Below are positions 21,731-30,995 of a stretch of DNA of 34,255 nucleotides, piece by piece; within the stretch, counting starts at the first letter, position 1; every line of letters starts with the position of its first letter. The stretch is from assembly GCA_964393465.1 (NCBI GenBank), contig CAYMTT010000007.1:1-34255 (forward strand), read 5' to 3'. The notes under the pieces are model-generated. The model saw only the letters and a program-made list of their open reading frames with translations. It was not told the DNA's origin and ran no database searches. The position numbers were made by a program, and so were the translations under genes. This DNA is from CAYMTT01 sp964393465. GTDB lineage: Bacteria > Patescibacteriota > Minisyncoccia > Minisyncoccales > MHMH01.

Positions 21731-24700
21731 CTACTGCTTTCTGAAACCGGTGCCCGCGGGAATGAGTTTTCCGATTATAACGTTTTCTTTAAGGCCCCTA
21801 AGCTTGTCCTCTTTGCCTTCCACGGCGGCCCTTATCAAAACCCTGGAAGTTTCCTGGAAGGAAGCCGAAGAAAGAAAGCTCTCGGTGGTTAAAGAAACTT
21901 TGGAGATTCCCAACAGAATGGACTGGAATTCCACTTTCTTTTTCTTTTCCGAGCCCAGTTTGATATTCTCTTCCAGCACCTTGGAAAGCTCTAAGGTCTG
22001 ACCGGCGGCAAACGAACTGTCTCCGGCAGACTTTATCCTCACCCGTGAAAACATCTGCTTGGTTATCACTTCTATGTGCTTGTCGTGGATAACCGCCCCC
22101 TGGGAAGCGTAGATTTTCTGAATCTCCTTGAGAATATACCTCTGGGTCCCATGCTGGACAACGGACTTGAAAAGCTCTTTTAAATCCAGGTGCCCTTCGC
22201 ACAGCTGCTGGCCGGGCTTCACTTCCTGGCCTTTTTCAACCCAGATGGCCTTTTTGGGAGGTATCGAATATTCGACAGTCGGATTCTTGAGATTATTTTT
22301 AGTCTTTATTTTTATAACCCTGTCGGGCGTAACCTCCTGGACTTTTCCCTCCACCTGGGAGATAACCGCTTTTCCTGCCGGAACCCTTGCTTCGAAAATC
22401 TCCTCGACCCTCGGCAAACCCTGGGTAATATCTCCCCCTTCTGCCACTCCTCCCGTATGGAAAGTCCTCATGGTAAGCTGGGTGCCGGGCTCTCCTATGG
22501 CCTGGGCGGCCACTATCCCGACAGCTTCCCCTATGTTCACCAACTGGTTGTTTCCAAGATTCCAGCCGTAGCATTTCTGGCAAACCCCGTAAAGGGTTTT
22601 GCAGCTCAAGGGAGAGCGGATCTGCATTTGCTCTATGCCGGCCTCGACTATTTCTTCCGCTTTTTGATAATCGATCATCTCGCCTTTTTTGACTATCTGT
22701 TTTTTGGTCTTGGGATGCTGTATTCTGTTCAAAGAGACTCTTCCGGCTATTTTGTTGACGAAATTCTGACTGACCTCGTCGGCATCCTTTTTGTAAACGG
22801 TAATGCCGTCTTGATCGTTGCAATCTTGTTCTTTCACTATGACGTCGTGGGAAACGTCGATCAGTCTCCTGGTCAGGTAGCCGGCAGCCGACGTTCTCAA
22901 GGCGGTGTCGGCAGTTCCCTTTCTGGCTCCGTGAGTGGAAATGAAGTATTCCAGAACGTTGAACCCTTCCTTGAAAGAGCTCTTGACGGGCAGCTCCAGT
23001 ATTTCTCCTGCGGGATTTGTCACCAATCCTTTCATTCCGGTCATCTGGACCACCTGGGACCAAGTTCCCCTGGCTCCCGATTCAATAATGGCCCTCACCG
23101 ATCCGAAAGCGGGCAAAGTCTGGGTGACTCTCTTTTCTATCTCCGCTTTGGTCTTTTGCCAGATTTCTATGGTCTGGGAAGCTTTTTCTTCTCTGGACAA
23201 AAGCCCCTGCTTGTAGTGCTTGTCTATGGTTTCTACCGCCTTGTCCGATTCCTTGATTATTCTTTCTTTTTCGGGGGGCACCACCAGATCATCCATGCCC
23301 CAGGTTATCCCGGAAACGGTGGAATATTCGAATCCCAGTTTTTTTATCTTGTCCAGCGTTTCTTCGACCGTGTCCACGTCGTGGAAATGGATAACTTTGC
23401 CTATTAATTTTTCCAGATTTTTGGAATTAAGCTCATGGTTCTGGAAAGGGAATTTATCGGGCAAGGTATTGTTGAAAAGTATTCTGCCCACCGAAGTTTC
23501 CACCAGTTCTCCGTCAATCCTCACTTTTATGGAAGCTCTCAAATCTGCCGCTCCCGTGTCTGAAGCCAGAATGGCCTCGTTCTTTGAACCGAAAATCTTG
23601 CCCTCCCCTTTGGCTCCCGGCTTTATCTTGGAAAGCCAGTAGCAGCCCAAGACCATGTCCCTTACCGGGCTTATCACCGGAGTCCCGGTGGCGGGTTTCA
23701 TCATGTTGTAAGTGGAAAGCATTATCTCTCTGGCTTCCTTTTGGGCCTCGTCAGAAAGCGGAAGATGAACTGCCATCTGATCTCCGTCAAAGTCGGCATT
23801 GAACGCCTTGCAGACCAAAGGATGCAGCCTGATGGATTCACCTTCTACCAGAACCGGCTGAAAAGCCTGTATTCCGAGGCGGTGCAGGGTGGGCGCCCTG
23901 TTCAAGAGAACCTTTTTGTCCTTGACTATCTCTTCCAGTATGGCCCAAACCTCGGCCGGAGCTTCTTCTATCAAGCGGGAAGCCCCCCTGACGTTATAAG
24001 CCAATTCCTGCTCCAGTATTCTTCTGATGACAAAGGGCTTGAAAAGCTCCAGGGCCATTATTTTGGGCAATCCGCACTGGTGCAGCCTCAATTCGGGACC
24101 CACCACGATCACCGATCTTCCCGAATAATCCACTCTTTTCCCCAAAAGGTTCTGCCTAAACCTTCCCTGTTTTCCCTTGAGCATGTCGGCCAAAGACTTC
24201 AAAAGCCTCTTTCCCCCGGTGGTAGCCGTGGTTGTCTGCCCTTTTCTCATGCTGTTGTCTATAAGAGCGTCGACGGCTTCCTGAAGCATTCTTTTTTCGT
24301 TCCTGACAATGACGTCGGGAGCGTTTATCTCCAGCAGGTATTTTAACCTGTTGTTCCTGTTTATAACCCTCCTGTAGAGATCGTTCAAATCAGAAGAAGC
24401 GTATCTTCCCCCGTCCAGCTGGACCATTGGGCGCAAATCGGGAGGAAGCACGGGAAGAACACTCAAGAACATCCACTCGGGATTGATGCCGGCGTTGGTC
24501 ATGGTCTTGATTATCCTTATTCTTCGGATGATCTTCTTTTTGGCCAAGGGAGAGGCCTTTTCCAGATCTTTTTCCAGTTCTTTTGAAATTTTCTTGAAGT
24601 CCAGTTCGCGGAATATCTTTTTCAAGGTTTCGGCCCCGGTACCCGCTTCGAAAATCTCGCCGTATTTCAGAGAATAATTGTGGTATTCCAATTCCGAAAG

Positions 24701-25258
24701 CACTTTCAAGGGCTTCAAGCTGTTGACCTCGTCTTTGGCCTTGTCTCTGGCCTCTTTCAATTCTTTGGTAGCTGAAGTTTTCTTGATCTTGCCCTTGTAC
24801 TCTTTTTCTATTTCTTCCAAAACGTTCTTTTTGGCCCCCTCATCCACTTTGATTATGATATAGCTGGCAAAGTATATGATTTTCTCCAGCTGCTGCATGG
24901 GAATATCTATTACCATGCCCATTCTGGAAGGAACCCCTCTCAAAAACCAGATGTGAGAACAGGGAACAGCCAGTTTGATATGGCCCATTCTTTCCCTCCT
25001 GACAGAGGATTTGGTCACTTCCACTCCGCACTTGTCGCAGACCACTCCTTTGAATCTTATCTTTTTGTACTTTCCGCAGTAGCATTCGTAATCTTTTTCC
25101 GGACCGAAAATCCTCTCGCAAAAGAGGCCGTCTTTTTCGGGCTTCTGAGTCCTGTAATTGATGGTTTCCGGTTTTGTCACCTCCCCGTGGGACCAGCTCA
25201 GGATATCCTCGGCGGAAGCCATCTTTATTCTTATTGATTCAAGATCAATTACTCTCAT
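21731..25258 (-). CDS. rpoC: RNA polymerase beta' subunit
   Basis: A 1175-residue catalytic subunit, close to Gram-positive lengths and shorter than E. coli (1407). The N-terminal zinc site has Cys 59, 61, 74 and 77. The catalytic loop NADFDGDQMAVHLPLS (near residue 490) carries the three Asp that hold magnesium. The bridge-helix/trigger-loop region (ISTHGARKGTADTALRTSAAGYLTRRL, GEPGTQLTMRTFHTGGVA) and the second zinc site (Cys near 811, CKTLYGVCQKC near 890) are intact. The start overlaps rpoB by 14 nt, so the two are co-transcribed. Confidence 0.99.
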   Translation of the reverse strand: MRVIDLESIRIKMASAEDILSWSHGEVTKPETINYRTQKPEKDGLFCERIFGPEKDYECYCGKYKKIRFKGVVCDKCGVEVTKSSVRRERMGHIKLAVPCSHIWFLRGVPSRMGMVIDIPMQQLEKIIYFASYIIIKVDEGAKKNVLEEIEKEYKGKIKKTSATKELKEARDKAKDEVNSLKPLKVLSELEYHNYSLKYGEIFEAGTGAETLKKIFRELDFKKISKELEKDLEKASPLAKKKIIRRIRIIKTMTNAGINPEWMFLSVLPVLPPDLRPMVQLDGGRYASSDLNDLYRRVINRNNRLKYLLEINAPDVIVRNEKRMLQEAVDALIDNSMRKGQTTTATTGGKRLLKSLADMLKGKQGRFRQNLLGKRVDYSGRSVIVVGPELRLHQCGLPKIMALELFKPFVIRRILEQELAYNVRGASRLIEEAPAEVWAILEEIVKDKKVLLNRAPTLHRLGIQAFQPVLVEGESIRLHPLVCKAFNADFDGDQMAVHLPLSDEAQKEAREIMLSTYNMMKPATGTPVISPVRDMVLGCYWLSKIKPGAKGEGKIFGSKNEAILASDTGAADLRASIKVRIDGELVETSVGRILFNNTLPDKFPFQNHELNSKNLEKLIGKVIHFHDVDTVEETLDKIKKLGFEYSTVSGITWGMDDLVVPPEKERIIKESDKAVETIDKHYKQGLLSREEKASQTIEIWQKTKAEIEKRVTQTLPAFGSVRAIIESGARGTWSQVVQMTGMKGLVTNPAGEILELPVKSSFKEGFNVLEYFISTHGARKGTADTALRTSAAGYLTRRLIDVSHDVIVKEQDCNDQDGITVYKKDADEVSQNFVNKIAGRVSLNRIQHPKTKKQIVKKGEMIDYQKAEEIVEAGIEQMQIRSPLSCKTLYGVCQKCYGWNLGNNQLVNIGEAVGIVAAQAIGEPGTQLTMRTFHTGGVAEGGDITQGLPRVEEIFEARVPAGKAVISQVEGKVQEVTPDRVIKIKTKNNLKNPTVEYSIPPKKAIWVEKGQEVKPGQQLCEGHLDLKELFKSVVQHGTQRYILKEIQKIYASQGAVIHDKHIEVITKQMFSRVRIKSAGDSSFAAGQTLELSKVLEENIKLGSEKKKKVEFQSILLGISKVSLTTESFLSSASFQETSRVLIRAAVEGKEDKLRGLKENVIIGKLIPAGTGFRKQ

Positions 25259-28200
25259 GTTTTTTCTCTTTAACTTCTACTGACAAGCCCAGGGATTTGA
25301 GTTCGGCCACCAAAAGGTTGAAGGAAGCCGGAACCCCCGGGTTTTTAATCCTGTCCCCCTTCAATATGGCTTCGTAAGCGGACGCCCTGCCCGGCACGTC
25401 ATCCGATTTTATGGTCAGCATTTCCTGCAGGGTGTAGGCGGCACCGTAACCTTCCAAAGCCCAGACTTCCATTTCCCCGAATCTCTGGCCCCCGAATTGG
25501 GCCTTCCCTCCCAGAGGCTGCTGGGTAATCAAAGAATAAGGGCCTATGGACCTCATGTGGATTTTATCTTCCACCATATGGATCAGCTTCATCATATACA
25601 TGTAGCCGACCGTAATTTTTTCTGGCAGGGGCAAGCCCGTCCTGCCGTCGTAAAGCAAAACTTTTCCGTCTCGGGGAAGCCCGGCTTTTTCCAGCTCTTG
25701 TTTTATCTCCTGCTCGTTGGCTCCGGACAGGGCAGGGGTAACGGCCGTGTAGCCAAGTTTTTTGGCCGCCCAACCCAAATGGGTTTCAAGGATCTGGCCG
25801 ATATTCATACGGGAAGCCACGCTCAAAGGATTGACTATAATATCCACCGGGGTGCCGTCTTCCATGAAAGGCATTTCCTCTTCCGGAACTATTCTGGAAA
25901 TGACTCCTTTGTTTCCGTGGCGCCCGGCCAGCTTGTCTCCGGCCTTCACTCTTCTCATCTGGGCCACTTCCACTTTTATTCTTTTTATAATCCCGGGCTC
26001 AAGCTTGTGCTCCAGCTCCCTGGAGAAAACCTTGACTCCGACCACTCTTCCCCTCTTTCCGTGCTCCATCATCAGGGAAGTGTCTTTGACTTCCCTGGCT
26101 TTTTCCCCGAAAATGGCCCTTAAAAGCCTTTCTTCTGCCGTCAAATCGGCTTCCCCTTTGGGAGATATCTTTCCCACTAGAATGTCGTTGGGACCGACCT
26201 CCGCCCCTATCCTGACCACTCCTTCTTCATCCAGATCTTTTAGTTTTTCTTCTCCGACGTTGGGAATGTCCCCTGTCGTGATTTCCGGACCCAGCTTGGT
26301 TTCCCTGATGTCGCAGGTAAAGTCCTCTATATGTATGGAAGTGTAAACGTCGTCCTTGACCAGTTTTTCTGAAATGACGATTGCGTCTTCAAAGTTGGCT
26401 CCCCTCCAGGACATGAAAGCCACCGACACGTTGCTGCCCAAGGCCAGAAAACCGCCTTCTGTCGCTCCCCCGTCTGCCAAAACCTGGCCTTTTTTGACCT
26501 TCTGGCCTTTTTTTACCAAAGGCCTCTGGTGAAAGCAGGTGTACTGGTTGGTCCTGACAAAAGTCTTTAAAATATATGTTTTGGAGCCCTTGCTGCCCGC
26601 CACCTTTACGTGCTGTGAATCGACATCGGCCACTCTGCCGTCTATGTCGGAAACCACTTCCTGGCCCGAGTCCAGAGCCACTTTCTCTTCCCAGCCGGTG
26701 CAGGTCAAAGGCTTTTGGGGTTTTATGATGGGCACTGCCTGCCGCTGCATATTGGAACCCATTAAAGCCCTGTTTGCGTCGTCGCTCTGCAAGAAAGGAA
26801 TCAGGGAAGTGGCCATTGAAATGCATTGCTCGGAAGCCACGTCGAAATAGTCTATCTTTTCTCTTGCGACTATGGCAGGCTCCCCTTTTACCCTGGCTTC
26901 CATTTTTTCGTGCAAAATTCTTCCTTTTTGATCCACCGGGATCCCGCTGTGGGCGATATTGGCTTTTTCTTCTTGATAGGCGTTTAAATATTCGATCTTT
27001 GGAGTCACCCTCCCTTTTTCAACTTTGAAATACGGAGTCTCTATAAAGCCATAGGGGTTTATCCTGGCGTAAGCTGCCAAATGCCCCACCAAGCCGATGT
27101 TCGGGCCTTCCGGGGTCTGTATCGGGCAAATTCTCCCGTAGTGGCTGGGCTGAACGTCCCTGACCTCGAATCCGGCCCTTTCCCTTGTCAAACCTCCGGG
27201 GCCGGTAGCGGACAGCCTTCTTTTGTGCTCTAGCTCTGCCAAAGGATTCTGGTTGTCCATGAACTGGGACATCTGGGAAGAGGTAAAAAATTCCTTGACC
27301 ACGGCCATAACCGGCCTGGGATTGACCAGCTGGGAAGGGGTCATGGTATATGTGTCCAGAGTGGACATTCTGTCTTTGATGTTCCTTTCCATTCTCATGA
27401 AGCCCACTCTCATTCTGTTCTGCAAAAATTCCGCCAATGTCCTCACTCTTCGATTTCCCAAATGGTCTATTTGGTCCGGCTCGCTGTCGGGAGTGTTGTT
27501 CAGCCTTATCACCTCTCTGATTACGGCTATCACATCTTCCAATTTCAAGACCCTGTCTTCAACCCTGATATCGTCTTCCTTTCTGGAAGATTTTTTCCTT
27601 TTCTCTTGAAGCTCTGCGAGCCTTTGCCAAGTCTTCCACCTTCCCACTTTGGAAAGGTCGTATCTTTCAAAGTTGAAAAACATGTTGTAGACCAGCTCTT
27701 TTGCGGTGTCCGGGGTGGCAAAGTCTCCCGGCCTCAAACGCCTGTATATTTCCACTACCGCTTCTCCCTGGTCTTTGGCAGAATCCTTTTTCAGGGTTTC
27801 TTCAATATATTTAACCTTACCCTTGTCCAGATCGGAAAAAACCTTTTTTATCTCCTCGTCGGACCCATAGTTCCCGAAGGCCTTGAGTAAAGTGGTGGCG
27901 GCCACCTTTCTTTTTCTGTCTATTTTCACTCCTATAAAGCCCGAGGGCTCCGTTTCAAACTCCAGCCAGGCTCCCCTGTTGGGAATTATCTTTGCTCCGA
28001 AATGATTGAAACCGCCCAGAGTTCTGGCGGTGAAAAAGGCTCCCGGAGACCGAATGAGCTGGCAGATGGCCACTCTTTCAACTCCGTTGACAATAAAAGT
28101 TCCCCTCTCTGTCATCAAGGGGAAATCCGTCAAGAACACTTCCTGCTCTTTTATCTCTTTGGTTTTCAGGTTGACCAGCTTCAGCTTTACCCTCAAGGAA

Positions 28201-28451
28201 GCCTCAAAAGAATCGTTGTTTATCTTGGCTTCCAGGTCGGTTTTGTGCTTGGGCTCATCCATCTTGTAGTCCTGGAACCAAAGCTCGAACTCTTTTCCGG
28301 TATAGTCCCTTATGGGCGAGATTTCCGAAAAAAGCTCTTTTAAATCTTGGTCCCAAAACCTTTTCCAGCTCTCGTGCTGGACCTGCAGCAGGTAGGAAAG
28401 GGGCAGGTGAACCTTGGACTTATTGAAACTCTTGATGGTTGTTTCCTGCAT
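25245..28451 (-). CDS. rpoB: RNA polymerase beta subunit
   Basis: A 1068-residue subunit, clearly shorter than E. coli (1342) and B. subtilis (1193), so the lineage-specific insertions are absent. Core segments are all present: KVHLPLSYLLQVQHESWKRF at the start, the rifampicin-pocket region (SQLVNPRPVMAVVKEFFTSSQMSQFMDNQNPLAELEHKRRLSATGPGG, split by no insertion), RICPIQTPEGPNIGLV, GRHGNKGVIS (near 845) and GGKAQFGGQRFGEMEVWALEGYGAAYTLQE. It begins at the ATG at 28451 without a Shine-Dalgarno sequence, after a leader of about 120 nt, and overlaps rpoC by 14 nt. Confidence 0.99.
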   Translation of the reverse strand: MQETTIKSFNKSKVHLPLSYLLQVQHESWKRFWDQDLKELFSEISPIRDYTGKEFELWFQDYKMDEPKHKTDLEAKINNDSFEASLRVKLKLVNLKTKEIKEQEVFLTDFPLMTERGTFIVNGVERVAICQLIRSPGAFFTARTLGGFNHFGAKIIPNRGAWLEFETEPSGFIGVKIDRKRKVAATTLLKAFGNYGSDEEIKKVFSDLDKGKVKYIEETLKKDSAKDQGEAVVEIYRRLRPGDFATPDTAKELVYNMFFNFERYDLSKVGRWKTWQRLAELQEKRKKSSRKEDDIRVEDRVLKLEDVIAVIREVIRLNNTPDSEPDQIDHLGNRRVRTLAEFLQNRMRVGFMRMERNIKDRMSTLDTYTMTPSQLVNPRPVMAVVKEFFTSSQMSQFMDNQNPLAELEHKRRLSATGPGGLTRERAGFEVRDVQPSHYGRICPIQTPEGPNIGLVGHLAAYARINPYGFIETPYFKVEKGRVTPKIEYLNAYQEEKANIAHSGIPVDQKGRILHEKMEARVKGEPAIVAREKIDYFDVASEQCISMATSLIPFLQSDDANRALMGSNMQRQAVPIIKPQKPLTCTGWEEKVALDSGQEVVSDIDGRVADVDSQHVKVAGSKGSKTYILKTFVRTNQYTCFHQRPLVKKGQKVKKGQVLADGGATEGGFLALGSNVSVAFMSWRGANFEDAIVISEKLVKDDVYTSIHIEDFTCDIRETKLGPEITTGDIPNVGEEKLKDLDEEGVVRIGAEVGPNDILVGKISPKGEADLTAEERLLRAIFGEKAREVKDTSLMMEHGKRGRVVGVKVFSRELEHKLEPGIIKRIKVEVAQMRRVKAGDKLAGRHGNKGVISRIVPEEEMPFMEDGTPVDIIVNPLSVASRMNIGQILETHLGWAAKKLGYTAVTPALSGANEQEIKQELEKAGLPRDGKVLLYDGRTGLPLPEKITVGYMYMMKLIHMVEDKIHMRSIGPYSLITQQPLGGKAQFGGQRFGEMEVWALEGYGAAYTLQEMLTIKSDDVPGRASAYEAILKGDRIKNPGVPASFNLLVAELKSLGLSVEVKEKKHESN

Positions 28452-28466
28452 TTAGAATAAAAACTG

Positions 28467-28491
28467 CCCTAATGGAAAAGTTTTCTTAGGG
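28467..28491 (-). promoter_or_regulatory. Hairpin with T-tract in the rpoB leader (possible attenuator)
   Basis: On the minus strand CCCTAA and TTAGGG form a 6-bp stem that can extend by GAAA/TTTC past a small bulge. It is followed by CAG and five T, and then the rpoB ATG 15 nt after the hairpin. It looks like a weak intrinsic terminator placed between promoter and start codon, or a structure that covers the translation start. Function is inferred. Confidence 0.5.
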
Positions 28492-28579
28492 TCAGCTAAA
28501 TTATTTGATTGTTTAACGAAAAGCGGGAATCAAAAATATATAAAACAATTACAACCCGAAATAGGCGTACACAAAAACT

Positions 28580-28607
28580 ATTATACTCCCTCTTGAAATA
28601 TTGTCAA
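28580..28607 (-). promoter_or_regulatory. Consensus promoter of rpoB-rpoC
   Basis: On the minus strand TTGACA (28602-28607) and TATAAT (28580-28585), both perfect, are separated by 16 nt. A CTTGA/TCAAG inverted repeat (28592-28596 and 28604-28608) spans the -35 box. The transcript would start near 28573, about 120 nt before rpoB. It begins 4 nt past the stop of the upstream TPR gene, and no terminator is seen between them. Confidence 0.88.
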
Positions 28608-28611
28608 GCTT

Positions 28612-30918
28612 TTATTCCGCTTGCTCTTCTTCCGGCTCCGGCTCTTCCTCTTGCTGCTCTTCTTCCTGCTGTTTTTCCATGTTCTCCAGATTCTGGATTT
28701 TCTGAATGACGTCCTGGTTGCCGGGATTGATCTCCAGCACTTTCTGGAATTCTTCAAGAGCCTTGTCTGTCTTTCCCTGGTAGGAATAGGCCACCCCGAG
28801 AGAATAGTGGGCGTTGGCGTGGTCGGGCACCAGGAATATTACATCCTGGAACATGGTTATGGCTTCCTGGACCTGGTCGTTATTGAAATAAAGCCTGCCC
28901 AGCTGGAATCTGGCTTCCACATTCAGGGGAGCTCCCCTAACCACCTGCTCGATAGTGTTTATGGCATCATCCAAAGCGGCGCCCTCCTGCTCTCTTAAAA
29001 GAGCCTGCTGAATTAAGGCATCGGCGTAATTGGATTTCAGTTCCACAGCCTTATTAAAGCTTTCTTTGGCCTTTTGAATTTCTCCCGCGCTTAATTGCAG
29101 CTTTCCCATTTCCGTGTAAAGAACGGGATTTGTGGGTTCCAGCTTTATCGCTTCTTCAAAAGAGGTAACCCCCCATTCTAAAGCTCCTTGGGCTATGTTC
29201 CGTATCTCGCGGTATACCACTCCCAGGGTTTCCCAGACTATGACGTTGTTGGGCTGTAAGGTGGTGGCCGTTTTTGCCTGATCTATGGCATTGGACACCA
29301 AATTCTGGATTTTGGCAGTATCCCTTTCTTCGGAAGCCTTGGCCGTTTCCTGCAGAGTTAAATAAATATAGCCTTTGGCGAGATCCATTCTATAGCGGGG
29401 CATGTAAGGATTCAATTTGACGGCTTTTTCCATAAATTGAACTCTCTTTTCTCCGAGTTTTGGCAAGGCTTTGGCGTACTGGGCGTCTGCCATATAAAAC
29501 TTGACTCCGTAAAAGTACAGGGCCAAAAGGCCGATCCCCAGAACTATCATAACCGTAGAAAAAACCAGCGACAACTCGGGAAAGCTCTTGAAAGAATACA
29601 CTTTTTCTTTCAAAACCCTGCCGTTCCAGACGACCACCGAAAGGGCCATTAAAGTCCAGAATAAAAACCCGAGGGACATGTTCTGGTAATACAAGAACTG
29701 GGCAAAAACTAAGGCCAGAAAAGCCGAGAACAAGGGCAGCATTTTCTTGTTGGTAAGCAGCAGGAGGGAAATAAACAGAAACACTCCGATCAAAGCCAGA
29801 TAGGAAAGCAGTCCCAAAAAGCCCATTGTCCCCAAAACCTCGGCAAAATGGGAACCCGGCCTGTCGAACCTTATCTGCCACTTCCAGTCCTGGTTGATTT
29901 CTGCGGGCTTTTGGGTGGTAAAGTCGTAATAGTAAGTTCCCAGTCCCGTTCCGATGATTCCGCTCTTTGCTCCCTGTGTGGCAGACTGCAGCCCCACCTG
30001 CCAGGAAGTTTCCTGGTCCAGGAACTGCTCTTGGGAAAGCTCCAGGTTGTCAAAAAGGCTCAAGGGAATGAGGATTCCGGAAATGATTACCAAGGATATG
30101 GGAATCAATAACTTGTTTACATTCTCCCTGAACACTCTCTTTACCATGCTGGCTGCCACCATCACAAAGGAACTCACCAGCAATATCAGCCAAGCGGGAG
30201 TAAAATCAATTACGGCCATCAAAAGAACCAAAGCTCCCAGCAACACAATCCTGAAAACGCTCTTTTTTAAAGCCGCAAGGCCTGCCAGAAGAACAACAGA
30301 GACTGCCAAAAACACGCTCAATCCTTCAAGGGAACCGGAAACGGGATTGAAGGTTTCCTGCAGCATTAACTGGGGCAGGTTGAAAGGCAAAAGAGCGTTT
30401 AGCTTTTCCCATATTCCGAAAACGGAAAAGTAAGTCGCTACAGCTATCACCGACAGAGAATACAAAAATGCCTGCAGCAAGCCGTCCACGGAAACCAGTC
30501 TCCCTGCGCCCTTTCCGGCTTTCTTTTCTTCGGAGTTTTCGGTATAAGAATCCGTATTGTTGACTATCAAAAAATAGAGCATTGCCAGGGCGATCAAACT
30601 CACCAGGCCGTCGGAAAATCTTCCATAGAATCCAAAAAGACCGCTGATCTTGTCCACCGAAAAGACGACAGAAAGCACAGCTATCAATAAAAATCCGAGA
30701 ACGAAATAGTCCAGAATGGACTTTCTTATCCTCAGTTCTTTGTCATAAAAAACCTGTTTTGCCAGGCAGGCAAAAGAAATCAAAGAAGCCAGGAAAAACA
30801 GCAAATACTGCTTGCTGTATTCAAAGGCCTCGAAACTGAAAGGCAAAAAGAACAAAGGAACTAAAAACACCAATAAGTATATGCCGTATTTTGTGAAACG
30901 ATTTAATATGTTGGACAT
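28612..30918 (-). CDS. Wzy/O-antigen-ligase-like membrane protein with C-terminal TPR repeats
   Basis: A 768-residue protein. The first 470 residues hold about 12 hydrophobic helices. The segment GTGLGTYYYDFTTQKP followed by DRPGSHFAEVLGTMGFLGLLSYL has the layout of the Wzy_C domain ('G.G...F', 'H...L...G..G'), though the usual Asn after His is Phe. After the last helix (near 470) come about six TPR-like units (e.g. VWETLGVVYREIRN, PVLYTEMGKLQLSAGEIQKAKESFNKAVEL, AHYSLGVAYSYQGKTDKALEEFQKVLEINP) and a very acidic tail rich in Glu. A role in polymerising or ligating surface glycans is inferred. A TTGGAA-17-TATAAT promoter precedes it. Confidence 0.8.
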   Translation of the reverse strand: MSNILNRFTKYGIYLLVFLVPLFFLPFSFEAFEYSKQYLLFFLASLISFACLAKQVFYDKELRIRKSILDYFVLGFLLIAVLSVVFSVDKISGLFGFYGRFSDGLVSLIALAMLYFLIVNNTDSYTENSEEKKAGKGAGRLVSVDGLLQAFLYSLSVIAVATYFSVFGIWEKLNALLPFNLPQLMLQETFNPVSGSLEGLSVFLAVSVVLLAGLAALKKSVFRIVLLGALVLLMAVIDFTPAWLILLVSSFVMVAASMVKRVFRENVNKLLIPISLVIISGILIPLSLFDNLELSQEQFLDQETSWQVGLQSATQGAKSGIIGTGLGTYYYDFTTQKPAEINQDWKWQIRFDRPGSHFAEVLGTMGFLGLLSYLALIGVFLFISLLLLTNKKMLPLFSAFLALVFAQFLYYQNMSLGFLFWTLMALSVVVWNGRVLKEKVYSFKSFPELSLVFSTVMIVLGIGLLALYFYGVKFYMADAQYAKALPKLGEKRVQFMEKAVKLNPYMPRYRMDLAKGYIYLTLQETAKASEERDTAKIQNLVSNAIDQAKTATTLQPNNVIVWETLGVVYREIRNIAQGALEWGVTSFEEAIKLEPTNPVLYTEMGKLQLSAGEIQKAKESFNKAVELKSNYADALIQQALLREQEGAALDDAINTIEQVVRGAPLNVEARFQLGRLYFNNDQVQEAITMFQDVIFLVPDHANAHYSLGVAYSYQGKTDKALEEFQKVLEINPGNQDVIQKIQNLENMEKQQEEEQQEEEPEPEEEQAE

Positions 30919-30946
30919 ATTTTTTTAATATTAATTACTACTTATT

Positions 30947-30975
30947 ATTATACAACTTTTAAACTGTAATTCCAA
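30947..30975 (-). promoter_or_regulatory. Promoter of the Wzy-like/TPR gene
   Basis: On the minus strand TTGGAA (30970-30975) and a perfect TATAAT (30947-30952) are separated by 17 nt. The AT-rich leader would be about 22-28 nt with no Shine-Dalgarno sequence. Confidence 0.75.
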
Positions 30976-30995
30976 ATGACAAACTGTGAAAAACT

